From assembly GCF_902167145.1 (NCBI RefSeq), contig NC_050100.1, positions 188,411,439 to 188,475,438 on the forward strand: a stretch of DNA of 64,000 bases, given 5' to 3'. The translations under genes and the position numbers were made by a program. The notes under the pieces are model-generated. The model was given only the letters and a program-made list of their open reading frames with translations, ran no database searches and was not told where the DNA came from. This stretch comes from Zea mays (Eukaryota > Streptophyta > Magnoliopsida > Poales > Poaceae). This document shows, piece by piece, positions 20,709-29,679 of the stretch (positions are counted from its first letter, which is position 1; the number at the start of each line of letters is the position of its first letter).

Positions 20709-21517
20709 ATTGCACACATAGCTGATTTATATACCTTTGATCACGCCTCTTTCATATGCTATGACTAATGTGTTTTCAAGTCTATTTCGAACCAAGTCAT
20801 AGGTGTATTGAAAGGGAATTGGAGTCTTCGGCGAAGACAAAGGCTTCCACTCCGTAACTCATCCTTCGCCGTCACTCCGTGGCACTCTCCATCTTTGGGG
20901 GAGAGAGTAAAAGCACTTCGTCTTTGGTATAACCTTAACTCTTCTATTTATGACCAAAGAGCAGATAGCACTTCAAGGGCTCTAATGATTCCGTTTTTGG
21001 CGATTCATGCCAAAGGGGGAGAGAGTAAGAGCCCAAAGCAAAAGGACCGCACCACCACCCATTTTTCTAAAAATTCTGTGTTTTCAAGAAAATTATCAAT
21101 TGCTATCCTATTGTGTTCAAAAGGGGGAGAAAATAGTATTTCAAAATGACATATCAAAACCCTCTTGAACACTAAGAGGAGGATTTCATTTAGGGGGAGT
21201 TTTGTTTAGTCAAAGGAAAAGCATTTGAAACAGGGGGAGAAAATTTCAAAACTCGAAAAATGCTTTGCAAACTCTTATTCATTTACCTTTGACTATTTGC
21301 AAAAGAGCTTTGAAAAAGACTTTCAAAAGATTTTGCAAAAACAAAACATGTGGTGCAAGCGTGGTCCAAAATGTTAAAGAAGAAACAATCCATGCAAGTA
21401 CTTATATTGGCTCAATTCCAAGCAACCTTTGCACTTACATTATGCAAACTAGTTTCATTATGCACTTCCATATTTGCTTTGGTTTGTGTTGGCATCAATC
21501 ACCAAAAAGGGGGAGAT
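20709..21517 (+). other. S2 3' non-coding region with multiple PPT-like tracts
   Basis: No envelope-like ORF. At least six GGGGGAG tracts occur (near 20898, 21016, 21123, 21194, 21234 and the true PPT ending at 21517). Multiple PPT-like tracts here are a Sirevirus hallmark as I recall it. A 113-codon frame at 20808 is not supported as a gene. Confidence 0.75.
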
Positions 21518-22849
21518 TGAAAGGGAATTAGGCTTACACCTAGTCCCAAATTAATTTTGGTGGTTGAATTGCCCAACACAAATCTTTGGACTAACTAGTT
21601 TGTTCTAGCGTATAAGTTATACAGGTGTCAAAGGTTCACAACAAGCCAATTAAAAAGACCAAAGTTGGATTCAAAATGAAGAGCTAAAGGCTGCCTGGGA
21701 GCCTCCCTGGTCTGGCGCACCGGACTGTTCGGTGGCGCACCGGACAGTGTCCGGTGCACCAGGGGGCTCGCGCTGAACTCGCCAGCCTCGGGATTTTCCA
21801 GGAGCCGCCACGCTAAAAATCACCGGACTGTCCGGTGTACACCGGACAGTGTCCGGTGCGCCAAAGGAGGCGCGGCTCTGGAACTCGCCAGCCTCGGGTT
21901 TTTACGAAGGCTGCTCCGCTATAATTCACCGGACATGTCTGGTGTGCACCGGACATGTCCGGTGTGCACCGGACTGTCCGGTGCATCCACGGAGCAACGG
22001 CTAGTCGGCGCCAACGGCTCTCTGCCGCGCATTTAATGCGCGCTCTGCGCGCACAGATGGCAGGCGTGCCCATACTGGCACACCGGACAGCAAACAGTAG
22101 ATGTCCGGTGTGCACCAGACATCCAGGCGGACCCACATGTCAGAAGTTCCAACGGTCAGAATCCAACGGCAGTGATGACGTGGCAGGGGGCACCGGACTG
22201 TCCGGTGTGCACCGGACTGTCCGGTGCGCCATCGAGCAGACAGCCTCCCCAACGGCCACATTTGGTGGTTGGGGCTATAAATACCCCAACCACCCCACCA
22301 TTCATTGCATCCAAGTTTTCCACTTCCCAACTACTACAAGAGCTCTAGCATTCAATTCTAGACACACCAAATAGATCAAATCCTCTCCAAATTCCACACA
22401 ACGCCATAGTGATTAGAGAGAGTGATTTGCTTGTGTTCTTTCGAGCTCTTGCGCTTGGATTGCTTTCTTTCTTCTTGATTCTTCCATTGTGATCAAGCAC
22501 ACTTGTAATTGAAGCAAGAGATACCAATTGTGTGGTGGTCCTTGCGGGGAGGTTTTGCTCCCGGTTGATTTGAGAAGAGAAAGCTCACTCGATCCGAGGG
22601 ATCGTTTGAGAGAGGGAAGGGTTGAAAGAGACTCGGCCTTTGTGGCCTCCTCAACGGGGAGTAGGTTTGCAAGAACCGAACCTCGGTAAAACAAATCCAC
22701 GTGTCTCACTCTTCATTTGTTTGCGATTTGTTTCCCACCCTCTCTCGCGGACTCGATTTTATATTTCTAACGCTAACCCGACTTGTAGTTGTGTTTATAT
22801 TTGTAAATTTCAGTTTCGCCCTATTCACCCCCCCTCTAGGCGACTATCA
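21518..22849 (+). repeat. S2 3' LTR
   Basis: 1,332 bp, about 24 bp longer than the 5' LTR because palindromic units were gained at about 21932-21960 and 22100-22120. Followed by TSD GTTTG at 22850-22854. Confidence 0.88.
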
Positions 22850-22854
22850 GTTTG

Positions 22855-24091
22855 ATATAGTTTTCATTGCTTTGGTCCCTAAACTTCTCCCCCTTTGGCA
22901 TCAACCACCGAAAAGGAAGACATTAAAAGCATGTAGGAAGTAAATAAAGCTTGCCCTCATCAAGATTTTTATCAAATGATACCACTAGAAGGATATTAAA
23001 TTAAACCACATGAATGATACCATTTGTAAAATACTAATTGACACCATTTGAAGGATACCACATGTAGAGTACTACTTGTAGGATACTATCAAAAGGATTA
23101 CTCCCCCTAAATGAGTGTTCTCTTTAGAAAGAAGTTTCTCCCCCTTTTTAGAGATGAAGAAATACTCCCCCTGACAGAGATCCTCTACTTAGGAAAAAGC
23201 ATGTGAAAATTAGAGGTGCAAGACATAATCTGAAAAGACTAACTTCCCTTATGCATAGGTAACAGAATATGAGATAAGTACTTATGCATTTTTAGCAACA
23301 AGGAAGTATATGATATGAAATATAGTCTAATCAAATATTGGAGAAGACATGTAAATGATACTAAAAGTAGTCTCAAAAGATACCAATTGAAGGTCAATGG
23401 CGAGCTTGATAGACACGAGAGTTCTTGGAGCTTTTGCAGTGGAAGATTGTTGTCTTTCTCCGGGGACTTCATTTTCCTTACAATGAGACTATCACATGAA
23501 ATAGACTAGAAAAGGTGTTAGTCTCAAAGTATTAGATTATAGAGTAACCTCCCCCTGAAGGTGTGCATACAAGTTTTGAATACTTGTAGGAGACTTGCAC
23601 TTTGATTTGATATCAAGAGGGGCAAATTATCTATAATCCAAACTATGGCACATATAAGTCAAATGATACCAAATGTAAGATACCCCTTGTAGGATATAAT
23701 CTTTTGATGTATTTGTACCATTTACTTAGGAATGTTAAATAAGCTATGTGCCGTGCTTGATTAAACAACTTAAACCATGTAGGTTTGCTTAAGTATATAA
23801 ATTGAAAGCAAGCAATCCTACCATATGATTTACCTAGTATGCATGTGCTTTAACAAAAGTAAATACCAAAAGTAATACTAGGCAAGAAAGGTAAACTAGA
23901 TACAAAGTAAATAGATACGTATATCTAAAAAGAAATACAATAAATCTAGTTACCTTAGTCATGGGTGGGAAATTTGGGTCCAAAATTTTCTCTAACCCAC
24001 TTGGCAATAAACTTGATCCAATATGATGTATCCCATGATATACATCCCAACTTTGCCAAGTCTCCAAATTTCCCGAAGACCTTCGGTCCAC
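22855..24091 (-). other. S1 non-coding region between gag and the 3' LTR
   Basis: AT-rich, no pol domain on either strand. Minus-strand GGGGGAG tracts (CTCCCCC on the plus strand) lie near 22890, 23101, 23141, 23165 and 23550, as in S2 and S3. This is where pol would be in an autonomous relative. Confidence 0.7.
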
Positions 24092-26194
24092 TTACTTCCC
24101 TTTCGGGATCCAAACCTTCTTGGTGCTTTTCATGGTTGCAATTATCTCCTTTGGCACCCAGATGCGTTTGGCTCCCTTTCCTTTGTTGGCTTGCTTGTTG
24201 GCCTTGATTGCTATCACCTTTCCATTCTTTTTCTTCTTGATCAAGTATGGTGTAGCAGTCTTTTTATCCACCTTTTTGATGTAGGTGTTGGAGATTTTGC
24301 TTGTTGGCTTTTGCTTGAGCTTTTGCCTTTGATTATCCCCGGTCATCGCCTTACATTGGAAAGACTTGTGGCCTTCCTTGTGACATAGCCTACAAATCAC
24401 AGTTTCTCCCTCCATAGGCTTGTTCACTCCCGCAGTGGTGTTATCCTGTGGAGGTCGGATTTGTTTGGCTTTGCCTTTCTTGTCATACAAAGCCTTTCCA
24501 AGGCGAGCCACTTCTTGCTTCAATTGTTCATTTTCCTTTGCAACCTTATCCGAACATGTTTCTACAACAATATTCTCAAGAACTTGGTTGCAGGGGTTAG
24601 AATCATCAATTAAATCAAAGCAGGAAGTAGAAGCATCTTTCTTAATTATTTCAGGTATTTCAAATAAAGATGCTGCTGGGGTGCTACCAATGTTTTCCAG
24701 CTTAGTAGTTAGCTCATTATTGTGTATGCTAAGAATTTCCATTTTCTCTAGCAAATTTTCAATAGTTTCTTGCGAGCTAGCTAACTTAGCCTTAAGTTTT
24801 TCATTCTTTTTAATAAGGCCATCATCGGTAGCAGTGGATGGAGCACTAGATTCTAATAGCTCAATTTTAGTTGACAGCTCACTATTTAAGTTTGCAAAAG
24901 TTTCAAATTTTTCTATCAAACCTTTATAATCATTTTGGGAGCTAATCAACTTTTTTTTCAAAGTTTTAAGTTGAGCCTTTTGCTTAGTGCAAACATCCCT
25001 AAAAAATTCTACGGCTTCCGCAAGCTCATCTACAGAGGGCTTTCCCTCACTTTCATCATCACTACTGCTATCATCACTAGAGGATGGAATGCTTTTGTTA
25101 CCTCTTGCCATAAGGCATTTGTGTGATGACCGTGATGAGCGTGATGAGGACCGGTGGCTGCGCGTCCTTGGAGGTTCATCTTCACTTGAAGAGTCATCCC
25201 AAGTTCTAACACTTGTTAGCGCCTGGCCTTTGCTCCTCTCCTTTTTGGGTTTGGCCATATTTGGACAGTTGTCCCTGAAGTGGCCCTTCTCCCCACATGC
25301 GAAGCATCCTCTCTTCCTTTGCTTTTTCCTGTCAATGTTAAAGAGAAGATCATCGACCTGCAGGGGCACACCCATTAGATTAATCTTGCGGATCATCCTC
25401 ATTACCTTTCCGACGCGTCGGACTGTTTCTTCGTCCTCCGAGGATGATGTGGATGGTTGATTATCTTCTTCATCATCACTTTCTTCTTCTTCCTCTTCTT
25501 CGCTTGAGGAACTTGGAGTGGGAGCCTTCTTTTTGCCCTTCCTTTCATCACATGCAAAAGCATATGGCCTTGAGGAAGTTGGCTCTTCTCCACGACCCAT
25601 TTTTCGCGACATCTCAAAAGCCGCGATTTTCCCAATCACAATGGTCGGGGTTATGTTGCTCAAGTCCTCCATGTTGTGAAGGATGGTGATGATGCTCCCA
25701 TATCTTTGTTGTGGTAGCAGGGAGATAATCTTCCTCACAATGTCCGCATCACCTAGCTTATTAATGCCAATAGAGTTGAGCTCATTGATAATTAGATTCA
25801 AACGAGAATACATGTCTCTAACAAGCTCATCATCTTTCATAGCAAAAGAATTATACTCATTTAAGACTAGGCAATATTTTTGCTCACGGACATTGGATGT
25901 GCCGTCATGGAGCTCATGCAATTTTAGCCAAATCTCATTAGCAGTTTTCAAAGTAAATACTTGATTAAAAATATCCATGCTAAGAGATTCATACAAGCAA
26001 TTTTTGGCTCTAGCATTTAAATGAATTTCTTTTTCCTCACTCGCGGTGGGTTTCTCGGGATTCTTGGGGGGTTTCATCCCGTCACGAGTGACTCTCCAAA
26101 CACCTAGATCAACGGCCTCTAGGTAACAAGCCATTCTAGCACTATAATAGGGAAAGTTAGTGCCGTCGAAGTGTGGTGGCCTATGGGTATCCAT
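24092..26194 (-). CDS. gag: S1 Gag (copia type, two zinc knuckles)
   Basis: 700 codons from ATG 26194, uninterrupted. The N-terminal copia gag domain (residues about 5-195) has PPHFDGTNFPYYSARM, ANEIWLKLHELHDG and MYSRLNLIINELNSIG. An acidic Ser/Glu-rich run is at 228-256. CCHC knuckle 1 (CFACGEKGHFRDNCP) is at 297-311. A coiled coil covers about 390-520. Knuckle 2 (CRLCHKEGHKSFQC) lies near 600. The C terminus ends with WVPK and WIPKGK, as in S2 Gag. It should bind and package RNA. With no pol in the element, particles would rely on trans-supplied enzymes. An intact gag in a gag-only element suggests that gag itself is useful for its spread. Confidence 0.88.
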   Translation of the reverse strand: MDTHRPPHFDGTNFPYYSARMACYLEAVDLGVWRVTRDGMKPPKNPEKPTASEEKEIHLNARAKNCLYESLSMDIFNQVFTLKTANEIWLKLHELHDGTSNVREQKYCLVLNEYNSFAMKDDELVRDMYSRLNLIINELNSIGINKLGDADIVRKIISLLPQQRYGSIITILHNMEDLSNITPTIVIGKIAAFEMSRKMGRGEEPTSSRPYAFACDERKGKKKAPTPSSSSEEEEEEESDDEEDNQPSTSSSEDEETVRRVGKVMRMIRKINLMGVPLQVDDLLFNIDRKKQRKRGCFACGEKGHFRDNCPNMAKPKKERSKGQALTSVRTWDDSSSEDEPPRTRSHRSSSRSSRSSHKCLMARGNKSIPSSSDDSSSDDESEGKPSVDELAEAVEFFRDVCTKQKAQLKTLKKKLISSQNDYKGLIEKFETFANLNSELSTKIELLESSAPSTATDDGLIKKNEKLKAKLASSQETIENLLEKMEILSIHNNELTTKLENIGSTPAASLFEIPEIIKKDASTSCFDLIDDSNPCNQVLENIVVETCSDKVAKENEQLKQEVARLGKALYDKKGKAKQIRPPQDNTTAGVNKPMEGETVICRLCHKEGHKSFQCKAMTGDNQRQKLKQKPTSKISNTYIKKVDKKTATPYLIKKKKNGKVIAIKANKQANKGKGAKRIWVPKEIIATMKSTKKVWIPKGK

Positions 26195-26260
26195 CCCTTC
26201 CTCTAAAAAGCGTCGGCTCTTTTAGCGGTGAAGCTAAAGCGTTTCAAATGAGCCAAACCG

Positions 26261-26273
26261 GGCTTTGATACCA
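26261..26273 (-). other. S1 primer binding site
   Basis: The minus strand reads TGGTATCAAAGCC two bases beyond the right LTR, a variant of the initiator methionine tRNA complement. It confirms minus orientation. Confidence 0.7.
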
Positions 26274-26275
26274 CT

Positions 26276-27703
26276 TGTAGGAAACGGGTGACGCCTAAGA
26301 GGGGGGGGGGGTGAATTAGGACTTCTAAAACTTTCCCTAAACTAGGCCACAATTAAATCCCTAGAGCAAAACCTATGCAAATAGTCAAACTAGAATGTGC
26401 AAACTAGGTTTTGTCTAAGTGTTGCTATCTCTACCGCAAAGGCTAAGTTTCAATCTATACCAAGTAATAATGAATACAAGATTGAAACTTAAATGCTTAA
26501 TGTAAATGCGGAATGTAAGAGCTAAGTAGAGAAGCAAACTCTCATGGATGACGCCGGTATTTTTACCGAGGTATCCGGAACCGCGCAAGGTTCCGACTAA
26601 TCCTCGTTGGTGCCCCTACGCAAAGGGAAGCCCACGCGAGGGCCAAGCACCTCGGTCGGGTAACTCCGTAGAGAGCCGCGGGCCTTCTCCACGCGCAAGT
26701 GGTGCTCCGCTTCCGGCTCCTCTCGGACGCTCTCCGCCGTCTCCACTATCGAGCTTCCGGCTGAAACGCCGCGAGCCTCGTTCCCTCCGGTACACGGTGG
26801 CGGCCGTGACACAAACGCGGTTGTCACGGTCTCGCAAGACTCTCGCCCCACTCGGTACAATTACAACGGCTCGCGCAAGAGCCGAGGGGTTGTGAGGTTT
26901 ATCTAACTCACTCAACAATCTAGGGATCACCTAGAGCAAGCGCTAAAGCGGTCTAACTAACCTAAGCACTTCGCAAAGCACCTACGCTAATCACCGAGTG
27001 ATTCTATTAAGCACTTGGGTGTTGGAGCTCTTGGAAATGTGCACTATGTGCCTTGGTATGTTGCTTGGGCTCTCACACTTGAGAATGGCCGGTTGGGGTG
27101 GTATTTATAGAGTCCAAACCCCAAACTAGCCGTTGGACAGAAAGCAGCAGCTTTCTGTCGTCGGGTGCACCGGACAGTCCGGTGCACCACCGGACATGTA
27201 CGGTGCACTGTCCGGTGCACGCCACGTCAGCCGACCGTTAGCGGCTGTAGCAGTCGACCGTTGGATCCGACCATTGCGGTATGTCCGGTGCACACCGGAC
27301 AGTCCGGTGCCGGCTGTCCGGTGCCCCACCGGACAGTCCGGTGCTACAGCCCGAGAGTGCCTGTCTTCGGCCTCTCTGCGCACTCTGTCCGGTGTCACAC
27401 CGGACAGTCCGGTGCACACCGGACAACAGTGTCCGGTGCGCCACAGAGCGCTGGCTGACAGCCCTTTTCTTGGACTACTTCGTTGATTCCTTCGGGCTTC
27501 TTTTGCTCTTGAGTCTTGGACTTCTCTGCATCTTTTTATGTCTTCTTTTGAGGTGTTGCATCCTCATTGCCTAGGTCCAATCCTCATCGCATCCTGTGAA
27601 CTACAAACACAAACACTAGAGAGCTTATTAGTTCACAGATTGCGTTGTTCATCAAACACCAAAACTCAATTAGCCAAATGGCCCGGGGTCCATTTTCCTT
27701 ACA
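26276..27703 (-). repeat. S1 5' LTR (right copy) with promoter
   Basis: 1,428 bp, about 54 bp longer than the left copy, mainly from extra palindromic units at about 27300-27345 and 27400-27425. A minus-strand TATAAATA is at 27102-27109. About a dozen substitutions separate it from the left LTR by eye. Confidence 0.86.
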
Positions 27704-28325
27704 TCAGTATAAAAAAGGGAAAACACAAATGGAACTTGAATCATACCCTAACAATGATCTTGTACTGGAGTGGGTGAGGGAGCTTATACCCAGCAAAGAG
27801 AACATTTGGGTCTCTGTGCAACTGCCTGTATCATGTCAACCAAACAAACCATAAGATGGGAAGCGTTAAAGAAAAGAAATTAAATTGTACTTACATGCGG
27901 AGGATATTGCCTACAGTGTGATCCACGCGTTCAACAGTGAATGATGCAGCATTCACAATCTTTGTATCCCTCTCATAGGACACTCTGCATTGATAATTAT
28001 CATCAGTTCATCAGGAGCACAACCATAACCTACAACTAATCACAAAATGAGCAAGTGTGATAGAAGGCCTCAGGTGGGTCCATAAAATTAAAAGGATTGC
28101 ATAAGCGTGAAATGATCAGAAACAAGAGAAGTGTCACAGTTCCATAGCTTAATGCCAAAAGATTCACTTAACATAACTCGCAGAACTGTTTTTAATATCA
28201 ACAAGAGAATCGTAGGCGTTGCTTGAAACATACGTCTCACTTCCCAGAGTCATGAACAACGAAAATCAATTGAGTCAACGATTGCATGCAGGTAGACAGT
28301 AGGGCAAGTATGGTGAATGGCTCAC

Positions 28326-28413
28326 TTCTTGGTGCCCTCTGGCACGACGAAACGCTCATAACGGTCAGGGGCATTCATCTCCTGTTAACTCTTTGCTCCT
28401 GTCTCTTCAGTAG
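28326..28413 (-). other. NRPB11: First coding exon of RPB11 copy L, with 5' UTR intron acceptor
   Basis: The acceptor CAG (28416-28414) starts the exon at 28413. The ATG is at 28378-28376, 35 nt into the exon, and the donor GTGAGC begins at 28325. It encodes [18 protein letters not shown]. Confidence 0.85.
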
Positions 28414-28588
28414 CTGCAAGCGCAGGGGCCGGGCGTGAACACCCGATATTTTTTTTGCGAAAAAATCCAAGTTACTAGATGCACTTGCAATTAGATCAGA
28501 ACCGACTACAAATAACCTAATAGCTTAGGTTAGGCTTTGGGTGCTCGGTTTTGCACAGCAGAAAGGGAATAGAACGGCCGGGCGTACC

Positions 28589-28745
28589 TAATGGGTGCTC
28601 GTTGCCGGAGAAGGGTCCCACGAAGACCTGAGAACTGGTGTAGGGCGGCGGCGGCGGTAGCCGGTAGCCTAGTCGACGCTGGAGAGAGGCGGAGACCAGA
28701 GGGGGTGAAGAGCGAGAGAGAGAGAGAGCAGGCGGGTTGAGGCTT
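28589..28745 (-). promoter_or_regulatory. 5' UTR exon and TC-rich promoter-proximal region of copy L
   Basis: The minus strand shows a CT microsatellite (GAGAGA on plus at 28712-28728), then a GC-rich leader ending ...CACCCATTAG, followed by the donor GTACGC at 28587. The same block is at 34831-34996 beside copy D. No TATA box is obvious. Similarity to copy D ends at about 28746, so the upstream promoter may be truncated. Confidence 0.55.
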
Positions 28746-29545
28746 GAAGCTCAGAAAGTTGTTTTATCTTAAAAGGGAGGGACAACAGGACAAATTCGTG
28801 GCTTTAATTAAACTTTAATAAACACCTCCTTAGGGCTAGTTTGGCAGCCCAAAAACCCATAGGTTTCCTGGCCTTTTTCCTAGGAAGAAAGTTCACACGA
28901 ACACTTTTCTTGGGTTTATTCATCTGTTTGTTTGGAAGCCCATCATCCGACGGGCTTTCGTCCAGGGAGCCTTTTTTCTGGTTGGAAACAACCCTGGCCT
29001 CCGGAGGCCAGACGATTCTCTCCGACGATCCCGCGACGCCGCCAACCCTAGCCTCGGCAGCATCTTCCCCAACAGCTGAGGCCCCTGCTCTCCGCGACGC
29101 CAACGTCCAGCCTCGGGAGCACCTCCCCGACGCCATCCCCAGCCTCGCCTCCCCGGACGCCATCCCCGCGAGCAACTATGTTGTCGCTCCATCATCTTCT
29201 CCGAAGGCATCCCCTTCCTATCGACAAGGTCAACTCTGTAGATCTTGATTTTTTTCATGTTGTGTGCTCTCTCTCTCGGCGACTTCACAAGCGTGAGTCT
29301 GTCTATCTGATTTTTTTTCTCAGAACTAGACTCAACGACGAGGGAGTCGACTGAGCAGGCAGGGGAGATAGGATCCAGAGGCAGACGGGGAAAGAAAGGT
29401 TGTCGTTGTGGACTCTTTCGCAGTTGGGGAGCTATCGAGCTGGTCAGGTAGAGACGTGGAAAGAATGGTGATGGCGTCTTGGTCTTGGGTCTGCTAGATG
29501 CATGCCTACCGCCTTATCACAAAGCTAGCTTACCTGGTCATACGA
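28746..29545. other. Central spacer of the palindrome, unrecognised
   Basis: This is the only part between the arms that is not mirrored. It begins AT-rich. Near 28838 is agggctagtttggcagccc, which resembles a grass MITE/hAT end, although no partner terminus was found. A GC-rich stretch follows at 28930-29215 with plus-strand ORF 28841-29248 (135 codons, Pro/Ala/Ser-rich); its product is not recognised. It could be a captured exon fragment. Confidence 0.4.
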
Positions 29546-29679
29546 ATTTGTAGTCGGTTCTGATCTAATTGCAAGTGCATCTAGTAACTTGGATTTTTTC
29601 GCAAAAAAATATTAGGTGTTCACGCCCGGCCCCTGCGCTTGCAGCTACTAAAGAGACAGGAGCAAAGAGTTAACAGGAG

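Larger units (their letters stand above)
5950..22849 (+). mobile_element. S2: Ji/Opie-like Sirevirus (Ty1-copia) with complete gag and pol, with nested Z1
   Basis: TSD GTTTG lies at 5945-5949 and 22850-22854. LTRs are 5950-7257 and 21518-22849, starting TGAAAGGGAATTAGG and ending GACTATCA. The PBS TGGTATCAGAGC is at 7260-7271 and the PPT AAAAAGGGGGAGAT ends at 21517. Without Z1 it is about 9.4 kb, the usual size for this group. Gag and pol are both open apart from the Z1 insertion, so this copy was probably autonomous. The LTRs differ by roughly eight substitutions plus a few indels, counted by eye, which suggests a fairly recent insertion. The order PR-IN-RT-RNase H and the long coiled-coil gag fit Sirevirus. 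Confidence 0.9.
4332..27703 (-). mobile_element. S1: Sirevirus-like non-autonomous copia LTR retrotransposon (gag only), with nested S2
   Basis: The element is bounded by TSD TCAGT (4327-4331 and 27704-27708) and lies on the minus strand, with LTRs at 26276-27703 (5') and 4332-5705 (3'). The methionine-tRNA-type PBS is adjacent to the right LTR, and a PPT reading AAAAAGGGGGAGAT on the minus strand adjoins the left LTR. Without S2 (and one copy of its TSD) it is about 6.47 kb. It has one large gag ORF and no protease, integrase, RT or RNase H, so it needs enzymes from a relative such as Ji/Opie. It sits in an intron of RPB11 copy L. The lineage call rests on gag style, PBS, PPT clusters and LTR palindromes; I cannot assign a family name. 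Confidence 0.85.
1734..28378 (-). pseudogene. NRPB11: RPB11-like gene, full exon set, interrupted by nested retrotransposons, copy L
   Basis: Coding exons on the minus strand are 28378-28326, 27984-27895, 27825-27747, 4276-4181 and 1778-1734. They give 53+90+79+96+45 nt, or 120 codons plus stop, a normal RPB11 length. The family motifs [13 protein letters not shown] and the C-terminal helix region are present. A 23.4 kb retrotransposon stack (4332-27703) sits in the fourth coding intron. The acceptor of that intron reads AA at 4278-4277, where copy R has AG, so normal splicing to exon 5 is lost even without the insertion. The product would also differ from copy R: Glu to Val in the EDHT motif, Met to Thr early in exon 5, and Lys to Glu near the C terminus. 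Unlike R, this copy keeps the 5' UTR exon. It is probably non-functional. Confidence 0.88.

Noticed and set aside
20808..21149. Envelope-like ORF downstream of S2 pol
   Set aside because: 113 codons, no signal peptide or membrane segment; the region is the PPT-rich 3' non-coding part.
28841..29248. 135-codon ORF in the palindrome spacer as a real gene
   Set aside because: Low-complexity Pro/Ala/Ser composition, no recognised domain, overlapping ORFs on the other strand; kept only as a possible captured fragment.
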